Shown: positions 39,252-55,721 of the stretch, piece by piece
Position numbering within the stretch: the first letter of the stretch is position 1
Layout: each line of letters begins with the position of its first letter
The notes under the pieces: model-generated
Told to the model about the DNA's origin: nothing
Databases searched by the model: none
Seen by the model: the letters and a program-made list of their open reading frames with translations, nothing else
Assembly (NCBI GenBank): GCA_023525715.1
Contig: CM042011.1
Span: 3,268,066 to 3,332,065 of the forward strand
Length of the DNA: 64,000 nt
Source of the DNA: Cichorium intybus
Taxonomy: Eukaryota; Streptophyta; Magnoliopsida; Asterales; Asteraceae
Direction: 5' to 3'
Position numbers and translations under genes: made by a program

Positions 39252-41540
39252 TTCAAATGAAATGGGTGAAATTTTGTGAGATGGGGAGATGGGCTCGCGA
39301 GCCTAATCGAGCTTAGTGACACAGGCTCGTCTCGAGCTCGTTTATTAAACGAGCCTTATATTAAGCTCAAACTCAGCTTGGGCTTGTTTAAAATTGGTCT
39401 CAAGCCGAGCTTTTAACGAGCCGATCCTGAGTAACTCACGAGCCAGATCGGCTCATTTGCACCCATAATTGTAAACAAGCTTTTTTACTTCTATCCAAAA
39501 AACCAAAGAGGAAAGAAAATTAAAGAAAAATGAGATGTTAAGGCTTTCCTTCCCTTATGAAAACAATGGTACTTTATATTGAAAAAGAGAAAAAAACATT
39601 ATTGTGAATACCATACATAAATCGTAAGATTTTTTACTTTTAGAAAGGGTCAAATGCAAAATAAAAGCAATATATATTTCAAATTTGATTAGGGTAATAT
39701 CATATTTTCAGATTGTTTTTATTAGAATATTGTATTGTAACGGGCAAGATAGACTCTTCTCCCCTTAAACAAGAAATGATGCAACTTTATATGTATTTTA
39801 TCAATTATCATTAGTTTATAAACTTGTGTGGGTTACCTATTTATCTAGCTACTAATTTATATATTCACGTTTAAAATGATGTAATGTTTATAGCGTTATA
39901 ATCTCTATTGATTTGTTTTATTTAGTTAATAACTTAACTTAATATACATTTATAATGCAAAATAATAACATTAGTAGTACCCTGATCCCTCCAAAGGATC
40001 TTGGTCTAATAGTATCGTGAGTAGACAAAAATATACCCATCAGCTAAAAGTTAAGGGTTCAAGTGTAGCTTGAAAATAAATGTGTAGATTTATGAGTAGA
40101 GTAGCGATACCTATCAACTCTAAATGGAAAAAATGGCATGTTACCCTTAGGTTGCTTCTCTTTTCTATCTCTCTTCGATGGAAACCTTCACCCATTGGCG
40201 CATCCCTTCCTCCCGTAGACTCAAACCCTTCCTAATGGTCACTCCCCTCCGGTGACTCCAACCCTCCCTCATGGGTGCCCGCATCCTTCAACGGTGGGGG
40301 TTGTTGCACCATCATGCTCCTTCCCCACTTTCTCTTGAAGCATCACTACCATCGATATCTGCTTGATATTTACGTCACCTCTAGCCATCAACAACACCCA
40401 CCTCCACCATCACCCATCGCCACATATGACCTTCTCCTACCCTGCCCCTCCATTAAATAAGTCAATGACACCAAGGATGTCATCGACACTCACATACAAC
40501 AAATACATTAGAGTAGGGTTTGTTTCTTAATTTTGTTTGCTTAATTATTTTGTGAATTTTGATTTAGACTAAAATTGAATGACTTCAATTTATTTGATTC
40601 TCTTTATTTTTGTTGTTGTTAATTTCATAAGCCTGCTAGATACCATCCGTTTATGTTGATGTTGTTTGACTATGGTTAACTTTGATCTTCTGGAACTGAG
40701 ACTAGATCTGATTAGTTCACCCATGGCTCTATATAACTATGTTCATTATCACAACCAACACCTATTTGATTTTATTAATTGCGTTTGATTTGATTCTGGG
40801 CATGGGAGCGATAAAGGGGATTTAGGATTGCTTGATCATTTATACTTCTATTTGGTGTTTATCTATCTTCCAAACACAAAAATCATTGCTTTTATATAGA
40901 TGTTATGGCTATCTAAATGTACATCACAAAAAGGTTCATATTAAAGATGTAGACTGCCAATTTGGTTTTTTGAGTTCAATTTGATTATTTCATGGAAATT
41001 GTTCTTTCCTAATTCGACTTGTTATGGATAAACTCCATTGGAAATTGAATGCTCAAGTGATCCAAGGAAGAACAAGAAGATAGTGTAAATCATAGTTAGA
41101 CAACCTAACTATAAGATGTGAGTACATAATGCATTTTTATATTGGATACATGCCACAAAAGCTAAAGTTTTATGAATAATATGCTTACATGTTTTGAAAC
41201 AACTTCTATTGAAAATGTCTCGTGTTTGTATAAAATGTGTAACTATTGAAGGGTTATCGAACCCGTGATTGGCTCAAAGGAAATTACTAGCTAAGTATAT
41301 AAAATATTTCACATGTTTGGAAAGAGTTTTGTTAAAAGCAATTTATGTCTATTTGGGAGTTTGAACTATGAAAGTATTGTTTTTAATTGAAAGAATGATG
41401 AATACGCACAAGATTATATCTAGTATGTTTTGGGTAACAAAGATTTGCCTAATTAACAAGGTCATGTAATGTTTTTGAAAAGTATATATAAGTAAGTATG
41501 GAAGAACAAAGTATGAAATGGGCACACTTCCAATGTTGTA
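39250..41540. other. Intergenic region with MITE pieces
   Basis: 39250-39290 resembles the left end of the 47907 element. 39286-39470 is a cgagctcg-rich hAT-type remnant ending GGCTCATTTGCACCC. 39995-40060 has a tRNA-like run (gggttcaagt) that may be a SINE relic. No gene is recognised; 40140-40460 is pyrimidine-rich with small frames lacking motifs. Confidence 0.4.
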
Positions 41541-41565
41541 GTATTAATGCACCAACACATTCATG

Positions 41566-41735
41566 CATACATACATACACATACACACACCCTTATACTC
41601 TTACACACCTATAGCCATACCAACACACACACACACACTTATACTCAAACTCGTACACACACATACTTATACTCACACACACACACACACACGTATACTT
41701 CATACTCATACACACAAACACACATACTTATACAA
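41566..41735. repeat. CA-rich microsatellite cluster
   Basis: Interrupted (CA)n blocks alternate with cttatactc words. Confidence 0.9.
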
Positions 41736-42057
41736 ATAATAACTATCTGTATAAGTGATAAAGTGTGTTTATAAATAACAAAAATATGTAAAAATAACTA
41801 AATGCGTCAGTATGGGGTCGAAATTGTTATTTTTGGCATTGTTAAAAATGACAAATTATTGTTATTGTTGGTGATGGTATTGTCGTCATGGTTGTTGTTC
41901 TTAAAAATAATGAATTATTGTCGTGAGCATTGTCATTATTATAGTTATTTTTATTGTGAAAACGTGATGTTGTGTATGTATATATGTATGCAAATAATAT
42001 TTATAAGAGTAATAATAATGGTTATGATAATAATAATGATGATTAATATTATTTACA

Positions 42058-42088
<31 letters not shown>

Positions 42089-42712
42089 TTGACACAAATA
42101 ATAATAATAACAACAAATATTGTATTTATTTTTTTGCAAACAATTTTTTTAATATTACGTTGGAATAGCATCAGTTTCTCCGACACATTACTCACGCATG
42201 ATAAAAACTATTTTTTAGATTACGTAACTCTGGCTTCCTACACATCACCCACGCAAGAATAATTTTTTTTTTTTTAAATGCATCCAAAAGGGCGTCAAAA
42301 ACTGTTTTTATTTTCCTACCCAATATCGACGCACTGTAAAGGTGTACGTGTTTATTCTCCCCTAGCTCATTTGCAGCAAACATTCATCATCCCTCTTTTC
42401 TCTCCTTCACAGTAGCGAACCACCATCGAGGAAGGCAATTCTACTGCCGTTATTTCTATTTTTCGTCGCTAGATTGAGTTTTTTACTATTCGAGTTAAAC
42501 TACAAGCTTCTTCTTCTCTAATCTGTTCCACATTGCTTCATTTTCACTGAAATGTAAAACCTAACTTTTTGTATTTGGTTGAGTTTGGTGAAATTCTTTG
42601 TTGATTATGTTATAAATATTGTCATCGTTGGTGAAATAATCATATTGTTTGAGTTAATACTGATTTTTATTAGAAATTAAGTTTTTAGAATTTTCTAGGG
42701 TTTGTTATTATT

Positions 42713-43455
42713 AGAAATTGATATAGATTAGAAATTGGTATGAATTGTTGAAATTCATATAAATTGTTACAAATTGGTATAAATTGTTGAAAATTATATA
42801 AATTGTTAAAAATTGATATAAATTGTTGAAATGGTATTGAAAATGGTATAAATTGTTACAAATTCGTATAAATTATTGAAATTTGTATAATTTATTAAAA
42901 TTGGTGTAAGTTGTTACAAATTGGCATAAATTGTTGAAATTTGTATAATTTATTGAAATTGGTATAAATTGTTACAAATTTTTATAAATTGTTGAAAATG
43001 GTATAAATTGTTAGAAATTGCTATAAAATTGTTGAAATTGGTATAAATTGTTACAAATTGATATAAATTGTTGAAAATGGTATAAATTGTTAAAAATTGG
43101 TATAAATTATTGAAAATGGTATAAATTGTTAGAAATGGGTATAAATTTTTACAAATTGGTATAAATTGTTGAATATGTTATAATATATTGAAATAGGTAT
43201 AAATTGTTACAAATTGGTATAAATTGTTGAAATTGGTATATATTATTGAAATTTCTATAAATTGTAATAAATTGTATAAATTGTTACAAACTGGTATAAA
43301 TTGTTACAAATTGGTTAAATTGTTGAAATTGGTATAAATTATTGAAGTAGGTATAAATTGTTATAAATTAATATAAATTGTTGAAAATGGTATAAATTGA
43401 TATAGATTGTTCGAAATTATCGAAATTGGTATAAATTGTTGAAATTGGTACAAAA
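42713..43455. repeat. Degenerate 20-bp minisatellite (ggtataaattgtt)
   Basis: About 740 bp made of a unit close to GGTATAAATTGTTGAAATT, alternating with GGTATAAATTGTTACAAATT. This is roughly 37 units with frequent point changes and small length shifts. It begins after aagtttttagaattttctag and stops near ggtacaaaatgcgg. Confidence 0.9.
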
Positions 43456-43594
43456 TGCGGTGTTATGTTAGAAATGCGGTGTTATATTATTTTGTTAATA
43501 TGTATAGATTTTTTTTACATTTGTTAAAAAATTTGATGTTATATTATCACTCTTATATTATATATCTGACCATTCTTGTTCTATTAAATGCAAC

Positions 43595-43960
43595 ATGTCC
43601 GACAGATCACGTGGTATCGTCACCCAATCTAATAAGGGTAGTAATCGGACGAGGGGCACACCTGATTCTTCCCGACCGATCGAGGGCGACTCATGATTCT
43701 CCCTGACCAAAGGATATTCCCCCACCTGATCATAATACAATTCAACGCTTTCATACCTCAATCTCACGATTGACTAGGAATTTACAGCTTGGTTCATGGG
43801 CTGTAATAGCCAGGGAGCTGTTGATCACCAGACAGACTTTACTGATCCCTTGATAGATATGGCTGGATATGCAAGAGGGAGAGGAGGAAGAGGACCCTGA
43901 TATGATGAGGCGTAGGCCGTTGCCGCACCATTCGACTGAATTACAGTGCAAGGGAAATTA
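43595..43960 (+). other. Unrecognised, broken open frame after the minisatellite
   Basis: An ATG at 43595 opens MSDRSRGIVTQSNKGSNRT and stops at 43696. Codon-like sequence continues in other frames to about 43960. Its GC content is higher than its surroundings. It could be the remains of a transposon gene whose first intron held the minisatellite, but no family is recognised. Confidence 0.2.
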
Positions 43961-44349
43961 ATGAGGCGTAGTTACGTCGGTAAAAGACTTCATTCTTAGT
44001 AGTGAACGAATGTAAAAGACTAAATTTTTCTATCATTGATAAAATACTGAATACTAATGCAAGAGAAAATAATTATAAATACAAAAACAACTTAATATTA
44101 GGTTAGCTAACAGGCTAAAAAAACCGAATGCAAAAGAGCCCGACATCAAATATAACTTATTTTGCAAAAACCCTAAATGATGTTAATTCATGGGTTGTGC
44201 TATAAATACCCACCCGTTATATTTTATACCATTCATTGTCACCCATCAAATCAAAATGAGTTTATTTAAATTATTTTTTTAATCTATAAACCCCCTGATT
44301 TGACTAGTTAATTTGTTTTATCTTATTTTTTTCTTTTGTTGTTTTTTCC

Positions 44350-44350
<1 letters not shown>

Positions 44351-44401
<51 letters not shown>
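44351..44401. repeat. (ATT)n microsatellite
   Basis: About 16 perfect ATT units. Confidence 0.95.
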
Positions 44402-44839
44402 GTTTTTAGAAAAATATAGCCGTTTGTGTTTATGATAATCGAATACCTCATTTTTGCCATTTGAATTTATACAACAGTTTATAAATCAAGTGTTGTATGT
44501 AAAATTTATTATTTGTAAAATCCTTCGGGTTTATACTGTTTGTAGGAAATCGAAATTCATTTCATTTTTAGTCGCAAACCGTCATTCTCGATCCGTCGAC
44601 CTGGTCGTACACCATCTTTGTTTGTCTAGGCTTATTGTTATTATTTATATTGTTATTTTTTATACATTCATTCGAATTTGACATAACTCTTTTGAAATAA
44701 TTTGACATAATTTTATAAATTATAATCATCGTTCCTTGTGTCATAATTACTTTAAAAAAACTATTATTTATTGTTACTAAAATATACAAATTATAAAAGC
44801 TAAATTCATTATTATTTTTTCTAATAATAATAATAATAG

Positions 44840-45219
44840 TAAATTACACGAATGGTCGTATGGTTTGGGGGGCATAATTGAGATTAAGCAACTGAAAAGA
44901 TGAAGACGTTTGACAGGAGAGAAAGAAATAGGGGAAAAGATAAAGACGTTTGACATGACAGAAATAAATAGGGGAAAAGATAAGAGGGGGATAATGTATT
45001 GAAGTTATTATTATTTTTTATTTTTATTTTAATTAAAATATAATAAATAAACAATAAATAAATATAAAAAACCTTTCTAAGGGCAACATAATATTTTCAC
45101 ATATGCTAGGGACCAAACGTACAATAAAACCAAAAGATAGGGACTTTCCAAGTTAAAAAAGGAGTCAGGGATCAAACACGTAAATTACCCCAAATCACTA
45201 TGACAATTCGTGTAATTTA
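44840..45219. mobile_element. 380-bp MITE with ~35-bp inverted ends
   Basis: The left end TAAATTACACGAATGGTCGT and the right end (inverted) TAAATTACACGAATTGTCAT continue into gtttggggg / gatttgggg. No clear target duplication is seen, as the flanks are taa repeats. The superfamily is uncertain; the tagggaccaaa words resemble the element at 35790. Confidence 0.65.
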
Positions 45220-45870
45220 GTCTATTAATAATAAAAATAATAATATTTGCCGTTCAAAAAAAAATAATAATAATACAAATAATAATAAAACAAATCAAAT
45301 ACTATTAATAAAAGAAAAGTAAAAAACAAAAGTAAAAAAATCGCTAACAAACAAAATAGACAAAAGACAAATAAAATCAACAAAAAACAAAAAGATCAAA
45401 TCAGAACGGGTATAATTAAATAGTAGGGGAAGTATGTATAAAATCACCTATTTGATTTATCCAAAATTCAATATTTTTCAATCATATCACTTTGACTAAT
45501 AAGTCAATGAATCCAACATCCTTTGTTTAATATAATTATTTATGTTCATCCACAGTCTTCTTGTGGTTGAAGCATGATACGCAATATTTGCATACAATTA
45601 TGCAGCCATTACAGGTCCAGGCATACAATTTGCACAGCTCCAAGTTCGTCGCAAACCCCAACTTTTACTAGTAATCAACAAATTAAGCTACACAGTTGCT
45701 GCAAAACTAACATTAACTTTCATCTATTTAGAAGGCTCGCCGGTCCTTTATATTTCAACCCAAATCTTACAAAGATATTCAACTATAAATATCTAAACAA
45801 ATTAGTAAGAATTTGAGGTTGCCTTTTGGAACCGATCAAGGCTACATAATTACATAAACTCGTAAGAGGT

Positions 45871-47816
<1,946 letters not shown>

Positions 47817-47906
<90 letters not shown>
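47817..47906. repeat. (TA)45 tract
   Basis: 90 bp, between the Helitron 3' end and the element at 47907. Confidence 0.97.
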
Positions 47907-47909
<3 letters not shown>

Positions 47910-48348
47910 GTTCAAATGAGACGGTAGAAATTTTGTGAGACGGGAGGACGCAATATTAGCCACTCGTTTTGGAGATAAAAAAAATTAAAATAGGCAAAAA
48001 AAATTAGAATTTTTTTAAAAAAATTCTAATAATTTTCGCTACTTATTCTATCTAAAAGAATTTTTAAAAAATTAAAAAAATCAAAAAATAAACTGGAAAA
48101 ATCAAAAAATATTACAGTGGAATGTTGCAAATTATAATTGAATATTACACATATAGTGTAATATTTTAGTAGAATACGAAAGAAACGCTTATTTTTTATT
48201 TATTTATTTTTTAGTAAAAAATAACAAAAATAATAAATAAATATATATTTTAATTTTTTATTTATTTTGCATTTTTTTTAATTTTTTTTTGTTTTACACT
48301 CAAAATAAATAGCTAGGATTGCGTCTCATCGTTTCAAAAAATATCACT
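47907..48348. mobile_element. 440-bp element between microsatellites
   Basis: The left end reads gaagttcaaatgagacgg, ttttgtgagacggg, gacgcaatattagc. The right end (inverted) reads tttgaaacgatgagacgcaa then tcctagc. These are imperfect inverted ends. The left 35 bp recurs at 39250, again directly after an AT tract, which supports a real element boundary. The interior is A/T-rich. Confidence 0.6.
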
Positions 48349-49760
<1,412 letters not shown>

Positions 49761-50078
49761 CTGTATGTGTGTTATTTGAAATGACAAAAATTGGAAAATG
49801 AAAATTGATAGAAAATATATATCTAAGCATGTTTTCTATTTTTCCAAAATGGAAAATGAAAATAGAATCGATTTTATCTAAACGAGTTTTCTAAATTCTC
49901 AATTGAAAACTAAAAATGAAAACTCATTTCATTTTTCAGAAAATGGAAAATGGAAAACGGAAAACAGTTAATTGTTAGAATTTAGATTTTTTTTAACTAA
50001 ACGCACAATAAATATCCCAATAAAAATAGCTAGAATTTAGATTTTTTTAACGGTCGGTTAATTGTTAGAAATCAGTAC

Positions 50079-50144
50079 ATCAAGGTAGTGAAATCGCCTA
50101 TGTTTGGAATAGAACCCAATACCTCTAATCAAGGTAGTGAAATC
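50079..50144 (-). mobile_element. Possible SINE scar between 17-bp direct repeats
   Basis: ATCAAGGTAGTGAAATC occurs at 50079-50095 and again at 50128-50144. The 32 bp between them reads, on the minus strand, GAGGTATTGGGTTCTATTCC, like a tRNA B box. This could be a severely truncated SINE with its target duplication. Confidence 0.45.
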
Positions 50145-50189
50145 CCATCAACCCACCCCTACCCCACCCTACCCGCTCCCTACCCTACC

Positions 50190-50460
50190 GGGTGGGTTGG
50201 GGGTTGAGTGGGTGTGGGGTGGTGGGGATACGGTAGGTTGGATGGGTGGTGAGTGGGGTGGGGGTAGGCTGGGTGGGTGTGGGGTAGGGTGGGGGTGGGG
50301 TAAGGTGTGGGTGGTGTATGGTGGGTGGATGGGGTAGGTGGTGTATGGTGGGTGGGTGGTGGTTGGTGGGTGACGTGGGGTGGGTGAGTGGGGTGGTGGG
50401 GTGGCGTGGGTGTAGGGTGGGGGTGGATAGAGGGTGGAGTAGGTGTAGGTTTAATTGTGG
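50190..50460 (+). repeat. G-rich ggtggg minisatellite
   Basis: About 270 bp of gtgggg, ggtggg and gtaggg words with almost no C on the plus strand. It is a strong G-quadruplex candidate. Confidence 0.92.
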
Positions 50461-50475
50461 GGTGTATGTAAGAAT

Positions 50476-50477
<2 letters not shown>

Positions 50478-50537
<60 letters not shown>
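50478..50537. repeat. (TG)30 microsatellite
   Basis: Pure TG repeat, 60 bp, next to the G-rich minisatellite. Confidence 0.97.
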
Positions 50538-50538
<1 letters not shown>

Positions 50539-51324
50539 TGTTTGTTTTTTATATTTAAGAAAAAATTTGAAAATAGAAAAATACATAAAACAATAATTGT
50601 GGGTTTTCCAAAATTTCCAAATTCTTTGTAATTTTAGAAAAATGAAAATTTTTCATTTTCTTGGAAAACTTTAGAAAAGTTGCCGAACTAAACGCGTTTT
50701 CAAAATTCTCATTTTTCTTGGAATTTTTTTCGACAAACGGAGTAGTTTTCCGCAACTAAACGCACTCTTAACTATTTTCTAAAAGTTATTCTATGGCTAA
50801 TGAGTATTATCATATTTTGTTTAGACTAGGATATAATAGACTAGTGTTGTATTTAACAATATTTAACTTAGATTTTGTGGTTGTGTTTGTTAAAACAATT
50901 TGTTTTCGGCCTTTAAATTTTTAGTTTTGTATACATGGTCGTAAAAAGTATGTTTTTACATGGTCGTAAAAAGTATGTTTTTTATTTAGTTTATTCTGTT
51001 AACATCAGTTAAATCCGTTAACTCATATTAAAATGACTATTTTACTCTAAATCTTATATTTTTATAATAATTTAATATTAATTATTATTATTATTATTAT
51101 TCCAAATTTATCCCCTTTTTTCTCGATGCCTCTATCAACCAAGATACGTACATTGACTCAAATTCAATTAAAACCCTATCCCTAAATCGCAAATGTATGA
51201 ATCTTTTCTTCGATACTTGATGATAACACTCAGTCCCTTCAATAATTGTTCACCAACTCACAAACATATACGTCGTCAGAACCATCACATATTGGGACCC
51301 ACTACCATTCTGTCAAAGCTCTTA

Positions 51325-51455
51325 GGGGTGTTAGGTTGATTCGGTTTTTTTTCCAATTTGGTTATGTTTCGGTTCGAGCAAGTCAGCTATCCGCTCCACA
51401 ATCATGGTTCACAGTTTTATCACTATTTGAACTGAACCGCCCCATAAACACCCCC
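51325..51455. mobile_element. 131-bp MITE between TTA sites
   Basis: GGGGTGTTAGGTTGATTCGG on the left and (inverted) GGGGGTGTTTATGGGGCGG on the right, with TTA on both outer sides. The superfamily is uncertain. Confidence 0.5.
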
Positions 51456-51460
51456 TTAAT

Positions 51461-51885
51461 GGTGGTGATGGCGATGGGTGGTGGTGGCGGTGGTGTTGGA
51501 TAGTATTGGTGCTAGTGGATGGTAGCGACGGTGGTGGTGGTGGTAAGTGATAGTGGCGGTGGATAGTGGCGATGGTGATGGTGGGTAACTGTGGTGGTGG
51601 GTGGTGGGTCTAGGTGGTGATGGTAGGCGATGGTGATGGTGGCGATGGAGGTGGTGTTGGTGGTTGGTAGTGTCGGTGGAGGTGCGGTGCTAGTGTTGGT
51701 GGGTGGTGGCGGTAGTGGTGGATAGTAGGTGGTGGTGGTGGCGGCGGTGGTAAGTGACAATAGTAGGTAATGATATAGGTGGTGATGGTGCGGTGGAGTG
51801 GTGGCTGTGGAGGTGGGTGATGATGGTGGTGGTGGTGGCGGTAGAGGTTGTTGTGGTGGTGATGGGTGGTGAGTGGTGACATTAG
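51461..51885. repeat. ggtggtgat-type trinucleotide repeat
   Basis: Imperfect GGT/GAT repeat of about 420 bp. The Pro/Thr/His open frames on the minus strand are composition artefacts. Confidence 0.92.
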
Positions 51886-52174
51886 AAAAGAGAATCAGAT
51901 TTCTCATAATTTCTTTATTAAAAATAAAGAATTAAAAAAAAGAATTAGATTTTTCCTTCATTTTCTATTATCAGGATTAAATAAACAGAAAAAATAAAAT
52001 CAATTCTATTTCTCGATTCCATTTCCATATACGGAACATTCCCTAATACTTTGTTCTTCGTTAGTAACACATGTCATACTTTGTTCTTCGTTGTTAACCA
52101 ATCTTTTCTTTATGGTCCTGCCACCATACAATTTATTGATATAGCTTAGATTTATCTTTTTACATATTCTCTTA

Positions 52175-52438
52175 GGGTGGACGGAGCAATACCCATCGAA
52201 CTCGTCGAACGCCGAACCCACCTCAACCCACCGAACACGGTGCAGATCCCGCTGACACTCCAACCCACTGCCGATCCTGCTGTCCCTGTTTTTCCTTCTT
52301 CGCCTTCGACCAAGCGGTTTCACTAACCCGCTGCCGAACCCGCCACCTCCAAACCGTTGCCGAACCGCACGGTACCGGCGGTACCGCCGCCTCTTTCCAG
52401 CCGAACCCGCAACCCAACTGTCACTGCACCGTGCACCC
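52175..52438. mobile_element. GC-rich MITE, 264 bp, with TTA duplication
   Basis: It begins GGGTGGACGG and ends CCGTGCACCC (inverted GGGTGCACGG, 9 of 10). TTA lies at 52172-52174 and 52439-52441, as expected for PIF/Harbinger. The interior is repeated ccgaaccc words. It is related to 31236. Confidence 0.7.
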
Positions 52439-52680
52439 TTAAACCGTTGAAAATTTTTGCGTTTGTTTTAACGAAAAGCTATAAAAATCATGTAAAACAT
52501 TAATTGTGGAGATTCTTTTGGTGTTTGTAGTATCCAATCATTTCATCAGCCAAGTCTATGTGGTTCGAGTATATACATTTGAACCGGAGAATATCCAATC
52601 ACTTAGAAAAAGATTTGAATATAATGTTCAAACCCAGAATTCTTATAAAAATATGATACCATGTACTGAAAACTCTCTAA

Positions 52681-55018
52681 TCTATATATCTTATAATAGA
52701 GGCATATTTCCAAGCACCACATTGATTTGAAACTTCCATGTCTTTTCATATTTCCAATGATTATTCAAGATAAAAATAGATTTTTTTTTCTCTTTGTCCC
52801 ACATTGATTCACATACATATATGACCTTCAATCTTTCTCTTATATAATGTCACTTATTTACTTCCACTATCCATCAAGTTTGATTTGATCATAATATGAC
52901 TTTCAAGTCTACTATTAGTGATCATTTTATCATAAAGCAAGTTTTTATCATAATGTTTTAAAGCATTCCTACTAATTTTTTTCAACTTTTTGAAGTATTG
53001 AAACTCAAAATTGAAAATTAAAAATACTCAAAACTTTTAAAAACCTGATTACGTTGAAAATTTATATGTCGTTTGTAAAAAATGAAACCGGTGTAAACAT
53101 TTTTCGACTCAAGAGTATGTATATACATATAAGTTTTCATTTGTGAACATTTTAAAATATCTCATATAAAAATATCATTCAAAACAATACGATTCAACTT
53201 TAATAAATTATCTTTTACCATTTTATTTAGATTTTTTTCTTTGTCTCACACACATCTATCTAACCTTTCATCTTTCCCCTTATATGATACCACTAATTTG
53301 ATTACATTATCCATCAATCTTGATCATAATATGACTTTTAAGTATGTCGTAGTAAAAAATAACAATGGTGTTGATGTTCTATATATTTACCGCAATATAT
53401 ATACATATAGACACACACACATTATAAGAAAATATTATCGAAACAATATGTTTTAAGATAAATTATTTATCTTTCACCACAATAATTTGAAGTTTTTTAT
53501 TTGTATCAAGATTGTTCGCACATTTATATTTCAATCTTTATCGTACCACAATTTCCAAAGTGTATTATTAATTAGTAGTCAATTTATCATAAAAACATTT
53601 TTTTTCTCATAGTTTCAATAGATTTTACTATTTTGTTTTAGCTTCAAAAACATTGAAACTAAAAATATGAATATTAAATTGGGTTTAAAACTATTAAAAA
53701 ACGATTCGGTTGCAAGTTCATAGAGTCATAGTTCAATATGTGGTGACAACGTTGATAAAATTTTTCAATTGAATAAGATATCTATATATAAAAGTTTTAA
53801 ACAGTAAATGGTTGAACATCGTTCAAAGTTGAAACAGATTTATTATCTACATAATAAATCTTATAAGAGAGGCTATTCAATCAATGTGGATGAATTTTTA
53901 TCACGTATCTCATTTATTTGAATACTTTTAGAAAAAATAGAAGTGGGCATTGGTGTGTACCCATCCAAATTTTATGAAATCGGTCTTAAAGCTCGAATCA
54001 ATAGTCCATTGAATGTTTTAACCATTTTCTAAGCCGGTTACAGTCAATAACACAAAAGAACAAATATATGAGTGAAATAGCTTTAGTCTCTCTACTTATA
54101 AAGACTTGCTTTCCCTTGGAATTTGTTAATTAAACTATGTGGGATGAAAAATATATTAACCTCTTTACTTATATATGTTTGATTTCACTTTAGTTGTGTT
54201 TCTTAAACGATGTGGGATAAGAAAATGAAATAAAATAACACATTATAAAAGAAAGTTTGATCCCACATCGTCATGATAAACCAACTTAAGAAAAAATTTA
54301 TTCTATAAATAAATGTCTTTCTCAAAGTAAAACAATTATATAAATGATTAGTCAATTTTTATTGTTGGAAACATTTCCAAATATTTACTTTCAAATAAAT
54401 ATATAGTAAAAGTTTTTTATATTTTATTTTAATGAGTTCGAACTTTAAAAGTACAGCGGGTCGATCTCGATATAAACTTTGTATTCCTTCATCAAGTTGC
54501 ACAAAACAGCATGCACCATAATATATAATCAAATTTTAAACTTTGGTGATACAGTTTGTGCTTTTCAAAATCCCAAATCGCATAATTGGTGCGATGTGTG
54601 GTTTTCACTATATATCGTACGGTAAACACCATTAGAATATGTCTCTATTCTTATCAATAAAAGCGTATTATTCAAAATACTTGAGTGCCAATGGAAACAT
54701 TTGCAAAACTATATCAAAATACATACAATATCCCTCAATTTTATCAATGCACAAAATGTAGACAGATGATATTAAAATCATATAGTTTGGGATAACTATT
54801 TATATTGAACTATATTAATTCTAATTTTATTTCATGAATTGTATTCATTTATTGTAATTTTTGCAGTTTTTTGTCTTCTAAAATTTTGATACATGTATTT
54901 ATTATCATATAATTGAAAAGAATAAAGACTTTTTAAAAATAGTATGATAATAACATGTATTTGTCTATATTTTAACTATATAATTTTCTTTCTGCGCAAC
55001 GCGCGGGCATTCGACTAG
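52681..55018 (+). mobile_element. Non-autonomous Helitron, 2.3 kb, complete ends
   Basis: It starts TCTATATATCTTATAA after an A and ends CTGCGCAACGCGCGGGCATT then CGACTAG before a T. The hairpin CTGCGC-aa-CGCGCGG is intact, while in the copy at 16092 the left arm has decayed (CTGTTC). It is collinear with that copy from end to end. No Rep/helicase frame is present. Confidence 0.92.
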
Positions 55019-55519
55019 TTACAAAGATTTGAATGCTAGATTCTCACCGATGGGAATACACACACATACACTGAGCCCGGTTTGGCTTCTGATAGTGAGG
55101 ATTTCATTATACATATTATCTAGTCAATCATATAGCGACAAATGGATATTATAGAAAAACATGGGGTGGAGTCGTGGAGATGGAGGAATGGTCTTTTTTG
55201 TCAAAAGATAACAATGTGCACCTTATGTACCCATTCCCTCTCCTTCCTTTGGGATGTGGACTCATCCCCTTCACATACATTCCCCCACTTTTTCCAATGT
55301 TTTTGCATTAATTTTCATTTGTATAATAAATAAATGTAAAGTAGTCACACTCTTACCCGAAAATGGTAACCAAGTTGACTGTCTGGTTCAACAAGATTTA
55401 TTTTAATATGTGTAATTACAGTAAAATTTTCAAGAGATTGTACTAATAACACATTTTTATTTGAATTTATGTAACGCAAAACACTAAAAGTCTTTAGTTG
55501 TACAACTACACCTTGCTTA

Positions 55520-55713
55520 CAATGGCGGATTTATTATAAGGCACTAGGGGCCCAGGCCATTGCTAAATTTCGGACAGTAGTGTAATATTTATTTATTTAT
55601 TTATTTATCTAATAGGGTGCAACCCCGCAAAAAAATTATCTTATTATATTACCTCAGAAACAAAAAAAAAAATTCGGTGTCGCGGCTATTGGTAAATACT
55701 GCGTCCGCCCCTG
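55520..55713. mobile_element. hAT-type MITE with exact 8-bp target duplication
   Basis: It starts CAATGGCGGAT and ends GCGTCCGCCCCTG, which are inverted ends. CTTGCTTA flanks both sides (55512-55519 and 55714-55721). It belongs with the 11625 element. Confidence 0.88.
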
Positions 55714-55721
55714 CTTGCTTA

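Noticed and set aside
42713..43455. CRISPR-like array
   Set aside because: Units are adjacent and degenerate with no unique spacers, and the genome is a plant.
50185..50586. His/Pro/Thr-rich frame on the minus strand
   Set aside because: Composition artefact of the G-rich minisatellite and (TG)30.
51512..51907. 131-residue Pro/Thr/His-rich frame
   Set aside because: Composition artefact of the ggt repeat.
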